Positions 1 through 11,577 of a DNA stretch of 64,000 nucleotides are shown in pieces. A model generated the notes under the pieces. The model was not told where the DNA came from. It saw nothing but the letters and a program-made list of their open reading frames with translations, and searched no databases. A program made the position numbers and the translations under genes. Within the stretch, counting starts at the first letter, position 1; each line of letters begins with the position of its first letter. The stretch covers positions 42,729,309 to 42,793,308 of the forward strand of contig CM036191.1 of NCBI GenBank assembly GCA_020631735.1. Reading direction: 5' to 3'. Source of the stretch: Saccharum officinarum. Taxonomy: Eukaryota; Streptophyta; Magnoliopsida; Poales; Poaceae.

Positions 1-2820
1 GTTTGGTGACGTACGTACACTGGTACGTGAACAACTGAAGAAGACCGAGTCTTTCTGATATGCAGACGTACGTACGTGCCTGGGTTTAATTGGCACACAT
101 CGTGTACGTGTGGAAGTAACTAACTCTGCTTATGACCACAACGTCAGACCACCATTCGACTTATTGATGCTGCTCATTTCATGGTCCATCTAGAAGGAGA
201 GAAACAACAGGACATTTCAGAGGTCAGCGTCGGGGATCGAGATCATCTATCAGGCAGCGGTCCATGAAGCGGACGAATGGGTCAAGGCCGGTTTCTCAAG
301 TCTAGCGGCGGTGTGCCCTATCTGGTCGCGCAATTTGTTTCCAATGTAATATTTATTAGGACAATCCAGTAGATAGGGCGACGGTGATCTGCTAATGATG
401 GTTCCTCGCCACCAATAGAGACTAATGTGTATCGGTTCCTACATACTTCTTTTCCTCTTAATGAAAAATGGGCCGCATGGTTCAGAAAAAAAAAAAGTAA
501 CTCTGCTGATATTATATATGCATTGACCTGAGACTGGGGACTCAGACTCGCAGCAGTCAGCAGCAAAGAGCAGGTACTTACTCGACGCTGCACTGGTACT
601 AGCGCTGAGCTTTTCCATCCTGCTTCCCTCAGGGAGGAAACGTGCGTCCACATGCATGGCTGTCTCTTGCTTCCTTGAGTGACGGAGGGAGTGAGGTTAT
701 TATACTGCCCAGCAAATCGCAGATCAGAGCTGAATGGTAAATGGTGATAATCCTTCTTCAGGTCTTCGTACAAAATCAGTTTGGGTTCCATCGTCGTCAC
801 TCCTCCGTACATAATATATAATGGTTTAAAAAATTTTGTGCTGCACCTGCTCATCTATTTTTTTACTAGAAAACTAAGATTCACATCAAGCCAGCGGATA
901 AAACTATGCAAACACTTGCGTAGAGTCACAAGTAGGATATATTGAAAACATGGTCCGTCTCTCGCTCTCGCTCCTTCTAATCAGTCAATCTCTTCCTCTA
1001 TCCATCGGTCCCTACATACTCCCTACCACCATACCTCTTCTTCCGTCCGCCCTTGATTCATCGTTCGTCCACCTCTTACTATTACGTCTCTTAGGGACCA
1101 TTTGTTTCAGCGGTAGCTCTTGGGCTTTTTGGCTCAAAAGCTGGCTTTCTAGCTTTTGATTTCTAGTTATATGCCACTCACTCCACCATTCATCTGTACC
1201 TCACTCCCACATCTCTTCTTCCGTCTCTCATTGAGTCATTCCTTAGTCCCACTATTCTCTTTCTATAGGTAACAAACATAGACCCACGACAGGAGAGTTC
1301 GACACAAGGGTGGAAAAAAACATAGACCCATGACAAGAGTCTGAGACCTGGTGCTTTGTAGCTTCTTATAGTTATAATTTGGAGCTGCAAAACCTTCACT
1401 AGCATCACACCACTCATGCCATGGCTAACCGCTTGACAAACCGATTCCAGTGCAGCAACATGAGGCGTACAACGTACCTTCCGCCTTTCTTAACCACAGA
1501 AGTTATGCACACAATATATGGCCATAGCCACCTATTTGATCTAAGACAATCTCTAGTCAATTTCTTATACAGGGTTAATCCTTTGTTGCACATATCATTA
1601 TTATGGACATTGAAATTTATTTGATTTATTTGAAATAAGGTTGGGCCAAGCCCAGTTATATCAAATTTAACCCAACAAAGATATAGCAAGCTCAGTATCA
1701 TGTATATAAGCATTCGAATACCCAAATACAGAGGATTTTAGGTGGTAGAGAACTGTTTTGTATTAAATAATGACACAAATTTGGTAGGTTTTATATCTAT
1801 AGTAAATTATCATGTATTAAACATATATAGTACGTACGGTGCTCATATTTTCTAGCAAACTATTCTTCCAGTCTCTAGAAGATTTGGTCATGAGACGTTT
1901 AGAAGATTTAATTTGTTCATCCTGTCTCTAGAAGGCGTTTAAAACTCTCTACATATGTTGAGCGCAAAAATGAAAAATGAAAAAAAAAGCAAGTGTGTAC
2001 CCATTACCCAATCAAGGCATGCAGATGCTATGCATATGACTAAAGTCACTAATTCTCCATTTGGGAAAAGGGGGCATGTGATGAAGCAATTTTTTAACCA
2101 AGCACTTTGTTGAGTGATTTTGATTTTTTTTTCAGAAAGTTAACCTTCTGGATAGGCTGAAGCAAACTGCAAAAGTGACAAAAGAAATGAACGGAAACTA
2201 GCATTATCTATATGTCATTAATTGGTACGTGGTGGAAGCTAAGGATGACATGAATTTTTGCGTGTGTATGTAGGCTTCAAACCTCTTTGCTCCTTGTGGC
2301 AATTGGCATGCGCAGGTACGTAGATGTGACTATGTGAGAGGAGAAATAAATAAAAGTGACTTGTAATTTGTTAGGAATGTGGACACAATTACACGAAGGT
2401 GTCTCCCCAATTTGTGTTTTGTTCTTTTTTTTTTTAGCAAATTTGTGTTTGTATATAAGAAAAGGAAAAAAAAGGAGAAGACATGCAATCCAAGTAGCTA
2501 GAAAATTTGACACACGCAGCAATCGAGTAGCCCAATGATAACAGAAAACTTAGGCCCAATCCAAACGTATAGATGGGCTAAAATAGAAAATAAAGTCCAG
2601 TAAAGCACATAAACCCAACTGTAACGAACTGGGCCCCAAAGGAAAAGAGACCATTAACTAAAAGGAAAAATAATACATAGCACATGGCCAGACGAGAGCT
2701 GCAACGCGAGAATGGATCTGAACTGGATGGGCCGTCAATCTGGGTGAACAATTAGGCTTGCAAAGCATTGCAAGACTTTTTTAATTTTACATATTTATTT
2801 ATTCGATTCGATAATGCTAC
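1..2820. other. Intergenic, no gene recognised (copy A)
   Basis: No coding region that I recognise. The longest open frame (about 180 codons, minus strand, 318-854) resembles no family I know and overlaps a tract like a Stowaway MITE end (GACGGAGGGAGT near 685). Around 1093-1165 there is a short run with GGGACCATTTGTTTCAG and AGCT-rich inverted sequence like a MITE end. The block 1193-1490 is repeated in diverged form at 14319-14605. The same sequence recurs at 15064-17883. Confidence 0.6.
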
Positions 2821-3995
2821 AAATAGGATGTCCGACGCCAGCGAGATGCGTGGCGTGACGTGCACCACAACTTTGACTCCCTCTGTCTCTTATTCTCATT
2901 TGGACACCACACGCTTACTCTACTCGGTCTTCTCCCACCGCATCTGACCCTGCGCCGTTCACTGCTCCTCACTCTCGCACCATCGTGCGCCCCTTGCGCT
3001 GCTCGCTCCTCACTCCTCGCTCCTCACTCCTCTCCCCCGCTTGTCACGCGCCCTACCCACACCTCGCCTCTTGCTTTGGTTGTGCATTGAGCAGCTCGCT
3101 CCATCTCATAGCATGCGCCGCCCCGCTAGGCTAAGCCAAGGCCGGTGCTGGTGGCACTGGCCGGTGGTGGTGCTCGTACGCGCCACAAGTATTGGATGCT
3201 GGTAGTGCTCATGCGTCACCGCTCGCCACCGGCTCCGACCCCAACGACTGGAATCGACCGGCCTACACTTCCCCTCCCTTATGTTGCAAATGTATGTTGC
3301 AGGTGTTTCAGTCGTTTCAAAGATATGTTGTAGCTGTTTCTTATGGTGTTACAAAAGTAGATCGGGATGTTGCAAGTGTTTCAGAGGCATGTTGCTAATG
3401 TTTGTTCAAAATGTTTCATTTGTTCCAGATGTATGTTGCAAGCGTTTGATCTGGATATTTGCATATATTTCACACATATGTTGCAACAACATGTTCCATA
3501 TGTTTCATCTGTTTTAGATGTATGTTGCAAGTGTTCTATCTGGATGTTGCATATGTTGCAATGACTATGTTGCAAGTGTATGTTTCAAATGTTTCATCTG
3601 TTTCTATCATATATTGGAATTGTTTCATTTAAGCATTGCAAAATTAGATCTCAATGTAGGGCTATTTAGTGAGGAAGAGAGAGCTAGTGCGGGAGCCATG
3701 GCGGCGTCGGCTGTAAGCTAGCAGCAGCGCTCCACTGGAGGACGTGCTGGCGCACGCGGGCCATTCCTGTATGACATGCTGCCTCCGCTGGCTCCGCCGG
3801 AGGTCCTGAAGCAGAAGCTTGTGGCATCTCCCTATGCAACGGAGATGCAGACCCTGGCTATGGAGGTGACGAGGGCACGACGAGGTTTGAGACCCCCTAT
3901 GGGTGCAGCAGACGCTCTATTACGCGGGGGACGGGACAGGGTGTGGCAGAGCTATGTTTGGACGCAGGTCTGGTGCCAGACGTCCAGGCGCTAAT
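2821..3995. mobile_element. Non-autonomous TIR-like element with ATGTTGCA repeats (E1, copy A)
   Basis: About 1.2 kb. The right end, read as reverse complement, begins TAGCGCCTGGACGTCTGG and closely resembles the left ends of the elements at 12455 (TAGCGCCCGAATGTCTGG) and 44943 (TAGCGCTCGGACATTTGG). The left end has GATGTCCGACGCC. Inside is a GC-rich segment, then a tandem array of a degenerate ATGTTGCAAGTGTTTC motif (3280-3660), then another GC-rich segment. It encodes no transposase. No clear target duplication was found, so the superfamily is not assigned and the ends are approximate. Confidence 0.5.
3280..3660 (+). repeat. Degenerate ATGTTGCAAGTGTTTC tandem array (copy A)
   Basis: Repeated units of roughly 20-40 bp built on ATGTTGCA(A/G)GTGTTTC(A), with variants such as ATGTTTCATCTGTT. 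The composition lacks stop codons in several frames and so yields Cys- and Phe-rich open frames on both strands; these are not treated as genes. The same array type recurs at 18343-18723, and inverted at 12690-13035 and 45240-45560. Confidence 0.8.
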
Positions 3996-5401
3996 TATTC
4001 CATTATTTATTTTATTTGTAATAAGTTTAACATTTTTTTTGAAAAATAGCAAAAGTATTGATTTTAAATAAAATATTAAGTATATCTGGGTCTTCGCCAG
4101 GAAAAAACATTTGGCTTCATTTCTTTGCAAACAAGAAAATCTGACCACTTCTATTATAACAATGTAGCAAAAACAGAGAGGAAGTCCTACTCAAAACTCA
4201 ATTCTAATATTATTGGCCATGCAAATGAACCAAATAATTTATCGCCGTACGTAGCGTCCAACTCTCGACAAACTTGGAAGTAGTGCTAGTTGTTATCTTC
4301 ATGCTGCTACAATTGCATCCAAATGTCATAACCAGTACGTTCTCTTTGAACTAAACTTGCCAAAAAAAATTGACACAGAACTCATTTTGAGAGATAGCCA
4401 CTCTGATTTTCAAAGGACGACAATACACTAGCATATCTGGATTTTTTTGAGTGGAACTAACATGTCTGGAAATGTAATATCCAAGCTTGAAATTGGATGC
4501 TAGGATCGTCCAGCTTACAACTGTATGACCTTCTAGGACGCTGGTCAGAAGCGCGTCGTTTATATGGTTACATTCTTTTTTATTACAATAATATGCAAAT
4601 CTTTTATGTATTCAAGAAAAAAAAAATATCTGGAAATGTCTAGACGAACGGCGGTCCACATGTGAAAACGAATCCAGCCCATTACAGAACCTCATACAAA
4701 TCACCGGCTTCTTTCTCTCCACTCGATATCTCCCTCACATTCACGAAGGCCAAGGGTGACCGTCTCCTTCCATGTCAGTCATCTACATGGTACGCCGACG
4801 CCAATTTGCTTTTTTGTTTGTTATTAGTTGTTTTACACATATGAGAAAAGAGAAAAAAATTGATTTACAGACCTATCATAGTCTGATAGGCTAAAACAAT
4901 TACAATGCATTGTTCTTTGGGCCCAGGAAGCAGCAGCTTCTCTCCGTACAAATGCTGACAAGTGTCAAGTCCCTTGCATCGGACCATCCGACCCTTGTTC
5001 GCTTGTGCTTATCAGCAGTATTTTTTTCTCACATCAAATTAGCATCAGCCAACCAGAAACCATCCAGCGAAAGCGGTAACTATCTCCCTGCCTAGCGCTA
5101 GCGGTAGCCTAGCAGTGGCTTTGGCTGCCCCATCTCATGATAAGATGGTCAAAAGAATTTTCATGTAAATGGATACTACTCAAACTATTTTCCCTTGCAT
5201 GCCCAAAACCGAACTGACTGATGCTCTGAATCCACACTGTCAAGAGTCCCCAAAATCGAAGATGCACAGCTGATGGACACCTTCATACCGAACTCAGGCA
5301 TATTTGATTTTAAGTATATTACTGTACATTACAGGTAACATGACTCGTTGAAAAGATTTGGATAAGTACCAGCAATGATTGGCTAATGGCGATACGTCCG
5401 A
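3996..5401. other. Intergenic, AT-rich, nothing recognised (copy A)
   Basis: AT-rich sequence between the E1 element and the left end of the Harbinger transposon. I see short open frames only, with no domain signature and no repeat with clear ends. The copy at 19059-20465 differs by a couple of indels in A-runs (near 4368 and 4627). Confidence 0.6.
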
Positions 5402-5918
5402 GGTCCAGTTTAGTTCCCCGAAATTTTTGCCAAATGCCAAAAAGCCAAAAAGGGGCAGCAGCACACCAAAATGCTGACACCACAAGTTTTTGCATTTTGG
5501 TGTCTAGTTGCCAAGATTTTTGCAAAAAGCTGAGCATTGAATAGTAGTTATGGGTTGCATTTAATTGGATTGCATGCAAACTGCTGCTGCAGTGTGCATG
5601 CATACTGCATGCAGTTACAAAGTTTTTGCATGCAAATTATTGAACAAACATTTCTCATTCAACAATTACTCAAACACATATAATGAACTTGTTTTTTTCT
5701 CATCCAACATTCACAACAATTATTCATCCCTATTACATCACAGTACATTCTCATTCACACACAGCACCATTACTCTTCTAATACATGTCCTCAACCACAG
5801 ATTTTGTATTAATACATTCGCAAGAATTAATTGGAGTAAACAAACCTATGCTCATGCATTCACAGAAGCCATAACACACTGTACTATAGAAAAATGTTCT
5901 GAACCCCACACTAAACTG

Positions 5919-6520
5919 TCAAATACGATCCACCAGAGCATTAGCCAGCGAATCACGGATGCCATTCATGCACGACCAGTCCTCATCCTCTACTACCTCG
6001 GGTTCAGGCTGATTTTCATAAGCTTGTCTCGGCACAAAGTTCTCATTTCGATCACACTTACCGAAATGCTTATCTGCTAAGCCACTAGTTCTCACAAAAT
6101 TATGAAGAGCCATACATGCACAAATGATTTGGGCTTGCTTCTCAGGTGAATAAGGAGGGATCTTTTGCAAGATCCTCCACTTCATTTTTAGAACCCCGAA
6201 TGACCTATCAATAACATTCCTAAGAGAAGTGTGTGTGTAATTGAAGACCTCTTCTTTACCTTGTGGGTCGAGGCCGTCGCGGAACTCCTGGAGATGGTAC
6301 TTGGTTCCCTTGTATGGAGCAAGATAACCCAGCCGGTTAGGATAGCCGAAGTCCACTAGATAGTATTTGCCTACAACAGCCAACAAATTATGAGAAACAG
6401 GTACATATCCAACAAGGAACAATTGCACTCATGTGTACCTACGTATCATTTGGTGGATGTGGAAACACTGCGGAGTATGTTGTTGTTGAATCATTGAACA
6501 CTCTCATGTCATGAACAGAT
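5919..6520 (-). pseudogene. Harbinger transposase, C-terminal part (copy A)
   Basis: Minus strand. It encodes the end of a PIF/Harbinger DDE transposase (DDE_Tnp_4 type). Visible are the second catalytic Asp in YLVDFGYP, the GYLAPYKG motif, and the conserved NVI-D-RSFGVLK block, in which the usual Glu is Asp. A hydrophobic ICACMALHNFVR segment and an acidic tail follow. Upstream (6430-6520) the frame is interrupted by an apparent intron ending TTGTTGTAG. The N-terminal half lies beyond the solo LTR. Identical to the copy at 20983-21584. Confidence 0.85.
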
Positions 6521-6562
6521 TCAGGCCAGCCGACATTAACAAATGTAAACCTCATGTCGAAG

Positions 6563-9446
6563 TGTCACACCCGGTTTTCTAAAGAACAAAACCAGGCTAA
6601 TCATATGTGTGCCCAGGAAGTCCACACATATGCCAGAATGAAAAAGTTTCAGAAACAATGTTATTATATAACGTATACATAGCTATATTAACACTTACAT
6701 CAGAGTATCGCGGAACGGTGACTAAACTTCGGGCTCCATTCTTCTCAGGGACGGCTGACTGGGGGTAACATATGCCTAGCACTTCTACTAGTCTTCTGGA
6801 AACTCCACTACACCTTTGTCCTTTTTTCGAGTAGCATCTTACTACACACTGGAGTGTTGGGGAAATAGCAAGAGTGAGTCCATGTCGAACTCAACAAGTA
6901 TAGCACAGGGTTCATGAGGCTCAAAAAGGCTAGACACTGTTTAACTGCGTTTAGCTTTTAATCATCATATAATTAGCAATTGAGTAGCATCAAGGTAATC
7001 CAAATCCCATTAATGAATCAATGATCAATTGTAATAAGGATAATGAATAGCATTAACATGAGCATAATAATAATCAACAATAATTAAGCATGATATAACA
7101 ATGGTGATCAACTATTCTGTAAGAATCCCCAAGGCCGCTCGTATCCGTGAGCACGGCTAATATACCAGTTTTTAACTCTGCGCAGAGGTGTACACTTTCA
7201 CTGTGAGTCATGATTTCCAAATGCATGGGTTTGCAAGGCCCAAAACATCAGAGACCATATAAAGCCATTCAAAAGTTCGTCTAACAAGTTAGGGCAATTA
7301 GATTCACTCGGCAGGCAGATGTAGAACCCCCCTTCCCTGTGGCACAACAACCGCAGCCTATACACACTAGGCCAGCGGCTCGCACTACACCCAACGTGGC
7401 AAGCCATTCTTACGCCATTTAAGGTAACCTCTAACAAGCTAGAAAAGGTCTCTTGAACAACTAGAGCCAGAGCCATATAGCCCTCACAGCTGTACTGTAT
7501 GTCTCGGTTATCACTTACAGGTAAGTCCTTACGGAGAGTAACTAGAGCATCAATATAACCCCTTGCTCTAGCCCCCTTTTCAACAGTAATAAAATCATCT
7601 TAATTGGTTGATTGCATAATCCATTAGTCAAATTACAAGATCATTGTTCATAATTAAGCGCTAGCAGTAGCTACCCAAATGCATAACCCATAGGTGACAA
7701 GGAAACAAGATATCAATAGCTAAGTTATAATCTCTATGGTTGTCAAGGAAGACACATGCATATGTATGATAATTTCAGTGAATAGGTAACAAGGATGGTC
7801 CCATGTTATACTTGCCTTAATCAAAGCTTTGCTGATGATACTGCTGGTCTGGCTCAAAATAATACTCCTGATCGTCAAGAAATTGCTCACCGTCTATACT
7901 CGATCATCAATCAACAACACACATGCATCCAATCAAACATACACGAAGCAAACAAAGAGATACAATTAGAACAGTACACCAACAGTAACAAAATAGTAAT
8001 AAAAGTTTATAAAACTCTTCTACATGTTTCTACGATCACACAGACGCAAAGATAACCAAATTCGGAGTTAAAACGTATAAGTTATGAATTTTCTAAGATT
8101 TCCTATAGATAAATAAATACTTAATTATAACCTCGAAAAATAAATTATCCAAACTAACTGTACAACTACACTAACATGTAGAGCTCGCAAATACAAACCT
8201 AACGCAATTTGAACGGATCAAATCGGAGTTAAAACGAAGATTTTATGACCAAAACAATTCTAGTGGCAAAACTGTAATTTCCTGAAAACGTATTTTTGAC
8301 TTATCCGGGAGAAAATACGCTTTCCAAACGCGAAAACGTACTTTTAGTTTTACGCTACGGACCGCGGGTTGATTACTAAAAAGTTCAGGGTCTCTTTAGA
8401 AAGATTACCCCACGAAGGGGTAAGTTCTAATCTGGGCCGTTGATCTCGATTTGGACGGATCGTGTTTATCAGCAACACTACAGTGCTCATACCGGTCTCC
8501 TCTTCATGTCCGGCCGGCGGCTCCCCATGGCCGGCGTGCTCCACCTCGCCGGAGATGGCGGCTCTCTCCCATCTAGACCATGGTTCACCACGCATCCGAC
8601 CCCAATCGGAAGAGGAGATCACCGCGAACCCATCTATGCGATCTAGGGAAGCTACGACGGCTTGAGAACGAGACGCGGCTCGGGAAGAACAGCGGCGCCA
8701 TTGCCGGCTCGCGGAAAGCTTCAAAAGCTCGGTTCGAAACCTCTCCAACCAAAAGAAAAGCATGAGAAGGTAGAGGAGAAGAGTGTGGACTCACCAATGC
8801 AATGAAATCGGCTTCAAATCCACCGAGAGCTCTACCCGTGATCAACCGAAACCTCCAACAACCTCAAACCCTAAACCTCGTTTTCTTGCGGTAGAGTTCA
8901 CGGTTTAGATGAAAAACGGAAACTAGAGGGTCAAGGCGTCCTATTTATAGCCTCAAATCGTTGATTTTGGTTAGACCTGCCCGGAAATCTCGGAACCGAC
9001 CGACATGGTCGTGTTCGGTTTGGAGTCCGGAACAAATGCGGGAGGTAAGAAGACCGACGTCCGGCCACCTGTCAGCGGTAGAAAGGAGGGAGGGCGGCGG
9101 CTGTTGGATCGGCCGACGGGGCTGCGGCGATACTGACTCGGCCGCGACGACGCTGGACGGCCCACGCGGGCAGGCGCGGAGGAAAGCAGTCCGATGGGCC
9201 TTCGGGCCAATCAGGTAAGAAGGTAAGTTGTTTCTTTTTTTTTCTTTTGTTTCTTTTCTTTTCTAATTTTCCAAACACATTTTCAAATCAAATTTTCCTA
9301 AACCAAATCAAATAAAACAAATATATCTACACCACAAAATAAAATAAATGCAACAGCATGAATGCATCACCAAATAATTTTAAAATTTTTAATTCCCTTT
9401 CTCTAAATTATTTAAAATTTATTACTCCTAAAATTTGGGTGTTACA
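6563..9446 (-). mobile_element. Solo LTR of a Ty3/gypsy element (Y family), copy A
   Basis: On the minus strand it starts TGTAACACCCAAATTTTAG and ends GGGTGTGACA, the same termini as the LTRs of the gypsy element at 54749. A perfect 5-bp target duplication CGAAG flanks it (6558-6562 and 9447-9451). Length is 2,884 bp, close to the 2,838-bp LTR of Y. No internal region is present, so it is the product of LTR-LTR recombination. It interrupts the Harbinger transposase reading frame: the codons on either side join in frame once the LTR and one CGAAG are removed. Confidence 0.93.
8938..8951 (-). promoter_or_regulatory. LTR TATA box (solo LTR, copy A)
   Basis: GGCTATAAATAGG on the minus strand, at the place that matches the TATA box of the related LTR at 55230. 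It would mark the U3/R boundary of the solo LTR and could drive minus-strand read-out toward the transposase C-terminal fragment. Confidence 0.5.
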
Positions 9447-10086
9447 CGAAGTCACAACAGGCCATTACGTTTTGTGTTGTGATGCTCTTGTGGCACAAGT
9501 GCTGAATAAACAAATGATTTGGCACGACACAAGGGATATGAGTGCCATCTATAGCCCCTATGCAGTTTTTGAAGTAGGGATAAAACCTACTACTTCTTAG
9601 TTTAGGATGCATTGTTCTGAACTAGGCATCTACTAGCTTAATATTGTCTGCAGCAAGCCTAACCAGACACTTCAACACTTTGGTAAACAATGTTGAAACT
9701 GTACCCAATGAACTCTCAAATCTGTCCTCTGCTTGCCTAACAGACTGTGGTGCTCCTACCATCCAAAGAAACATCCCTAAAGCCTCAATAGATGTGGACT
9801 TAGTGGTAGACTTTAGCCCATATTTGTCCTCTAACAAGTTATGAAGGCTATGGAACATAGTTGGAGTCATTCGAAACATGTTGTAACAAGACTTAGTGTT
9901 GGCAAGCTTATCATGCACCCATTGCAAACCACTCACTCTTGGACTCCTATATTCAGCCCTATTCATATACTTGTCAATGTGAACTGCAAACTGGTACATA
10001 CCATGGAGAAACTCATCATCCTCGTCATCATTCATTAGGTCTTCCATCAACTCATCATCATCATCATCCATCATCGTCTGCAGCAA
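9447..10086 (-). pseudogene. Harbinger transposase, N-terminal part (copy A)
   Basis: Minus strand. It starts with an Asp/Glu-rich segment, followed by a helical region typical of the PIF/Harbinger transposase N-terminus (SCYNMFRMTPTMFHSLHNLL, then MFLWMVGAPQSVRQAEDRFE). After LVDA there is one in-frame TAG. The same frame then continues through CIGAIDGTHI, which holds the first catalytic Asp, up to the solo LTR. The stop codon and the LTR insertion make this a pseudogene. Confidence 0.85.
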
Positions 10087-10277
10087 CTGCTGTCTTCTTC
10101 CATCTTGGTCATTATCACCAACCTGTGATGGACACAGATAAGCACAAGTCAGTCATTTCATCAAACTAGCGATGAATCTCATGCATCGATCCCTGTCTTC
10201 CCACATGATCAAGTTTGAAAACAACATATATATTCCATTCAACAAGTTAATATAGGATAACAACAAATAAACCCATT

Positions 10278-10476
10278 GTACTACATAACAAGTTCAAATT
10301 TAACTGACACAACAACTTCATACGCCCTGCAGCAAATGCCCAACATGCTAATAAGGCTAATTATCTAGTTGTCCACCGGGCCAGTCTCATCGTACTACAT
10401 AACAAGTTCATATTTAACAGACACAACAAGTTCATTAGGCCTGCACACAATGCCCTATATGCAAATAAGGCTAAGT
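10278..10476. repeat. 114-bp tandem repeat, interrupted by gap (copy A)
   Basis: Two units of a 114-bp direct repeat containing GTACTACATAACAAGTTC and AGTTGTCCACCGGGCCA. The second unit is cut by the N-gap. The full pair is at 25349-25576. A tandem repeat is a likely reason for the assembly break. Confidence 0.8.
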
Positions 10477-10576
10477 NNNNNNNNNNNNNNNNNNNNNNNN
10501 NNNNNNNNNNNNNNNNNNNNNNNNNNNNNNNNNNNNNNNNNNNNNNNNNNNNNNNNNNNNNNNNNNNNNNNNNNNN
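10477..10576. other. Assembly gap (100 N)
   Basis: Exactly 100 N, the usual placeholder for a gap of unknown length. The sequence before it belongs to duplication copy A. The sequence after it is unrelated to what follows the same point in copy B. Confidence 0.99.
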
Positions 10577-10880
10577 TTGTATTGATGGTATATTGGTGAT
10601 AAGAAATATTGTATTGATGGTAAATTAGAAGTAAATAGAAAAAACAGAAATGTAAAGCTTAATTAATTAGACTTTGTTTCTCCAATATATATGCATGACT
10701 CTGTACTTATATATTTTATTACAGTAAGAGTTTAAGAAATACTGTATTGATGGGTTTTGTATTGATGGTATATTGGTGATAAAAAAATCAGAAATTTAAA
10801 GCTTAATTAGACTTTGTTTCTCCAATATATATGCATGACTATGTACTTATATATTTTATTACAGTAAGAGTTTGGGAATA
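10577..10880. repeat. AT-rich imperfect tandem repeat beside the gap
   Basis: Two imperfect units (about 10577-10740 and 10754-10880) share TTGTATTGATGGTATATTGG, then TTAAAGCTTAATTA, then CTCCAATATATATGCATGAC and TTTTATTACAGTAAGAGTTT. The second unit lacks an internal piece of about 40 bp. No coding content. 10880-11013 after it is the probable 3' UTR side of the zinc-finger gene. Confidence 0.8.
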
Positions 10881-11013
10881 AAATAAAATAAACTTCTTGA
10901 GATCCATAAACGCATGTGGTACTAACGAGCCTGTGTAATTTCCCAAGCATATAGCAACCACTTTCAAACGAGTATCGTTTCATATGAACTTGAGTAACCT
11001 AATGGGCCCCACG

Positions 11014-11526
11014 TCATTCGTCGTCGCTCTCGCCCTGCATCTCTCCAGACAAGCAGGCATTATCAATAACCACCCTCGTTGCCGTCTCGCTCTCGCCGTG
11101 CACGGCGACACCGAAGTCGAACGCCGCCGCGGGCCTGTGGCGGCGCATGTGTCCGCCGAGCGCCTGCCCGGTGGGGAAGACCGCGCCGCAGGTGCTGCAC
11201 CGGTGCACATCGCTGGCCGACGCGGCGCCCTTCCCGGGGCGCGCGCCGAGGAGGAGGTCGAGGCCGTGGGCGCGCACCAGCGGCCGCTTGTGGCTCGTCC
11301 GGTGGCCTCCCAGCGCCTGGAACGTCGGGAACGCGCGCCCGCACGTCTTGCACCGGAACGCGCCGCCGCCGGCCCGCTGCTGCTGCTGCTGCTGTTGGTG
11401 GCTGACGCCGCCGTGGTTCTTCGCGATCACCTTGCTCGCCGTCGACAGCGACAGGTACAGCCGCAGCAGCTGGTTACTTCTCGCCGTCGCTGCCGCCGTC
11501 GGTCGTTCGGTTGTGGTGGTGGCCAT
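11014..11526 (-). CDS. C2H2 zinc-finger transcription factor (ZAT-like, two QALGGH fingers)
   Basis: Intronless 170-codon gene on the minus strand, starting at the ATG at 11526-11524 and ending TGA. It has two plant-type C2H2 fingers: residues 59-79 (CKTCGRAFPTFQALGGHRTSH) without the leading contacts, and residues 110-130 with CSTC...QALGGHMRRH. Both keep all four zinc ligands and the plant-specific QALGGH helix, which implies sequence-specific DNA binding in the nucleus. A Gln run precedes finger 1. An LxLxL-type EAR-like stretch (LRLYLSLS) lies near residue 21. The usual C-terminal DLNL EAR motif is not clear; FDFGV stands at that place. Family members are mostly stress-responsive repressors; that role is inferred. 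The gene looks intact. A GTG codon 15 bases upstream is in frame but not needed. Confidence 0.88.
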   Translation of the reverse strand: MATTTTERPTAAATARSNQLLRLYLSLSTASKVIAKNHGGVSHQQQQQQQRAGGGAFRCKTCGRAFPTFQALGGHRTSHKRPLVRAHGLDLLLGARPGKGAASASDVHRCSTCGAVFPTGQALGGHMRRHRPAAAFDFGVAVHGESETATRVVIDNACLSGEMQGESDDE

Positions 11527-11577
11527 GCCCGATCGATCCACAGATTTTCCGAGACGATGGAGCTAGCTTAGCTTGGT

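Larger units (their letters stand above)
1..10476. repeat. Segmental duplication, copy A (truncated by gap)
   Basis: This stretch matches 15064-25547 base for base over long distances. The offset is 15063 at the left end, 15064 in the middle and 15071 at the right end. Nearly all differences I saw are short indels, and most sit in the GC-rich interval 8560-9200. The copy starts at or before the window edge and ends exactly at the N-gap. It contains the ATGTTGCA element, the left part of the Harbinger transposon and its solo LTR. Whether this is a true tandem duplication or an assembly duplicate is unresolved. Confidence 0.95.
5402..10476 (-). mobile_element. PIF/Harbinger transposon, left part (copy A)
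   Basis: Minus-strand PIF/Harbinger relic. The left terminus begins GGTCCAGTTTAGTTCCCC, like the inverted terminus of the complete copy (20466-28194). It contains the transposase N-terminal part (9622-10086), the DDE core interrupted by a solo LTR (6563-9446), and the C-terminal part (5919-6428). The ORF1 side is missing because the sequence stops at the N-gap. The AT-rich tail 5500-5918 is non-coding. Confidence 0.8.

Noticed and set aside
318..854. 178-codon minus-strand frame (and its copy at 15381-15917)
   Set aside because: No recognisable family, no regular codon pattern, and it overlaps MITE-like sequence. Kept as unexplained intergenic sequence.
3281..3721. Several overlapping Cys/Phe-rich open frames (MLQ.., KCFICS..) in the ATGTTGCA array, also at 12691-13069, 18344-18784 and 45074-45519
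   Set aside because: They come from the short tandem repeat, are open on both strands and in more than one frame, and show no protein domain.
5565..6080. 171-codon plus-strand frame (copy at 20629-21144)
   Set aside because: Its end is antisense to the Harbinger transposase and the rest is AT-rich tail; no domain.
10984..11571. 195-codon plus-strand frame opposite the zinc-finger gene
   Set aside because: Shadow frame of a GC-rich gene. The minus strand has the real zinc-finger motifs.
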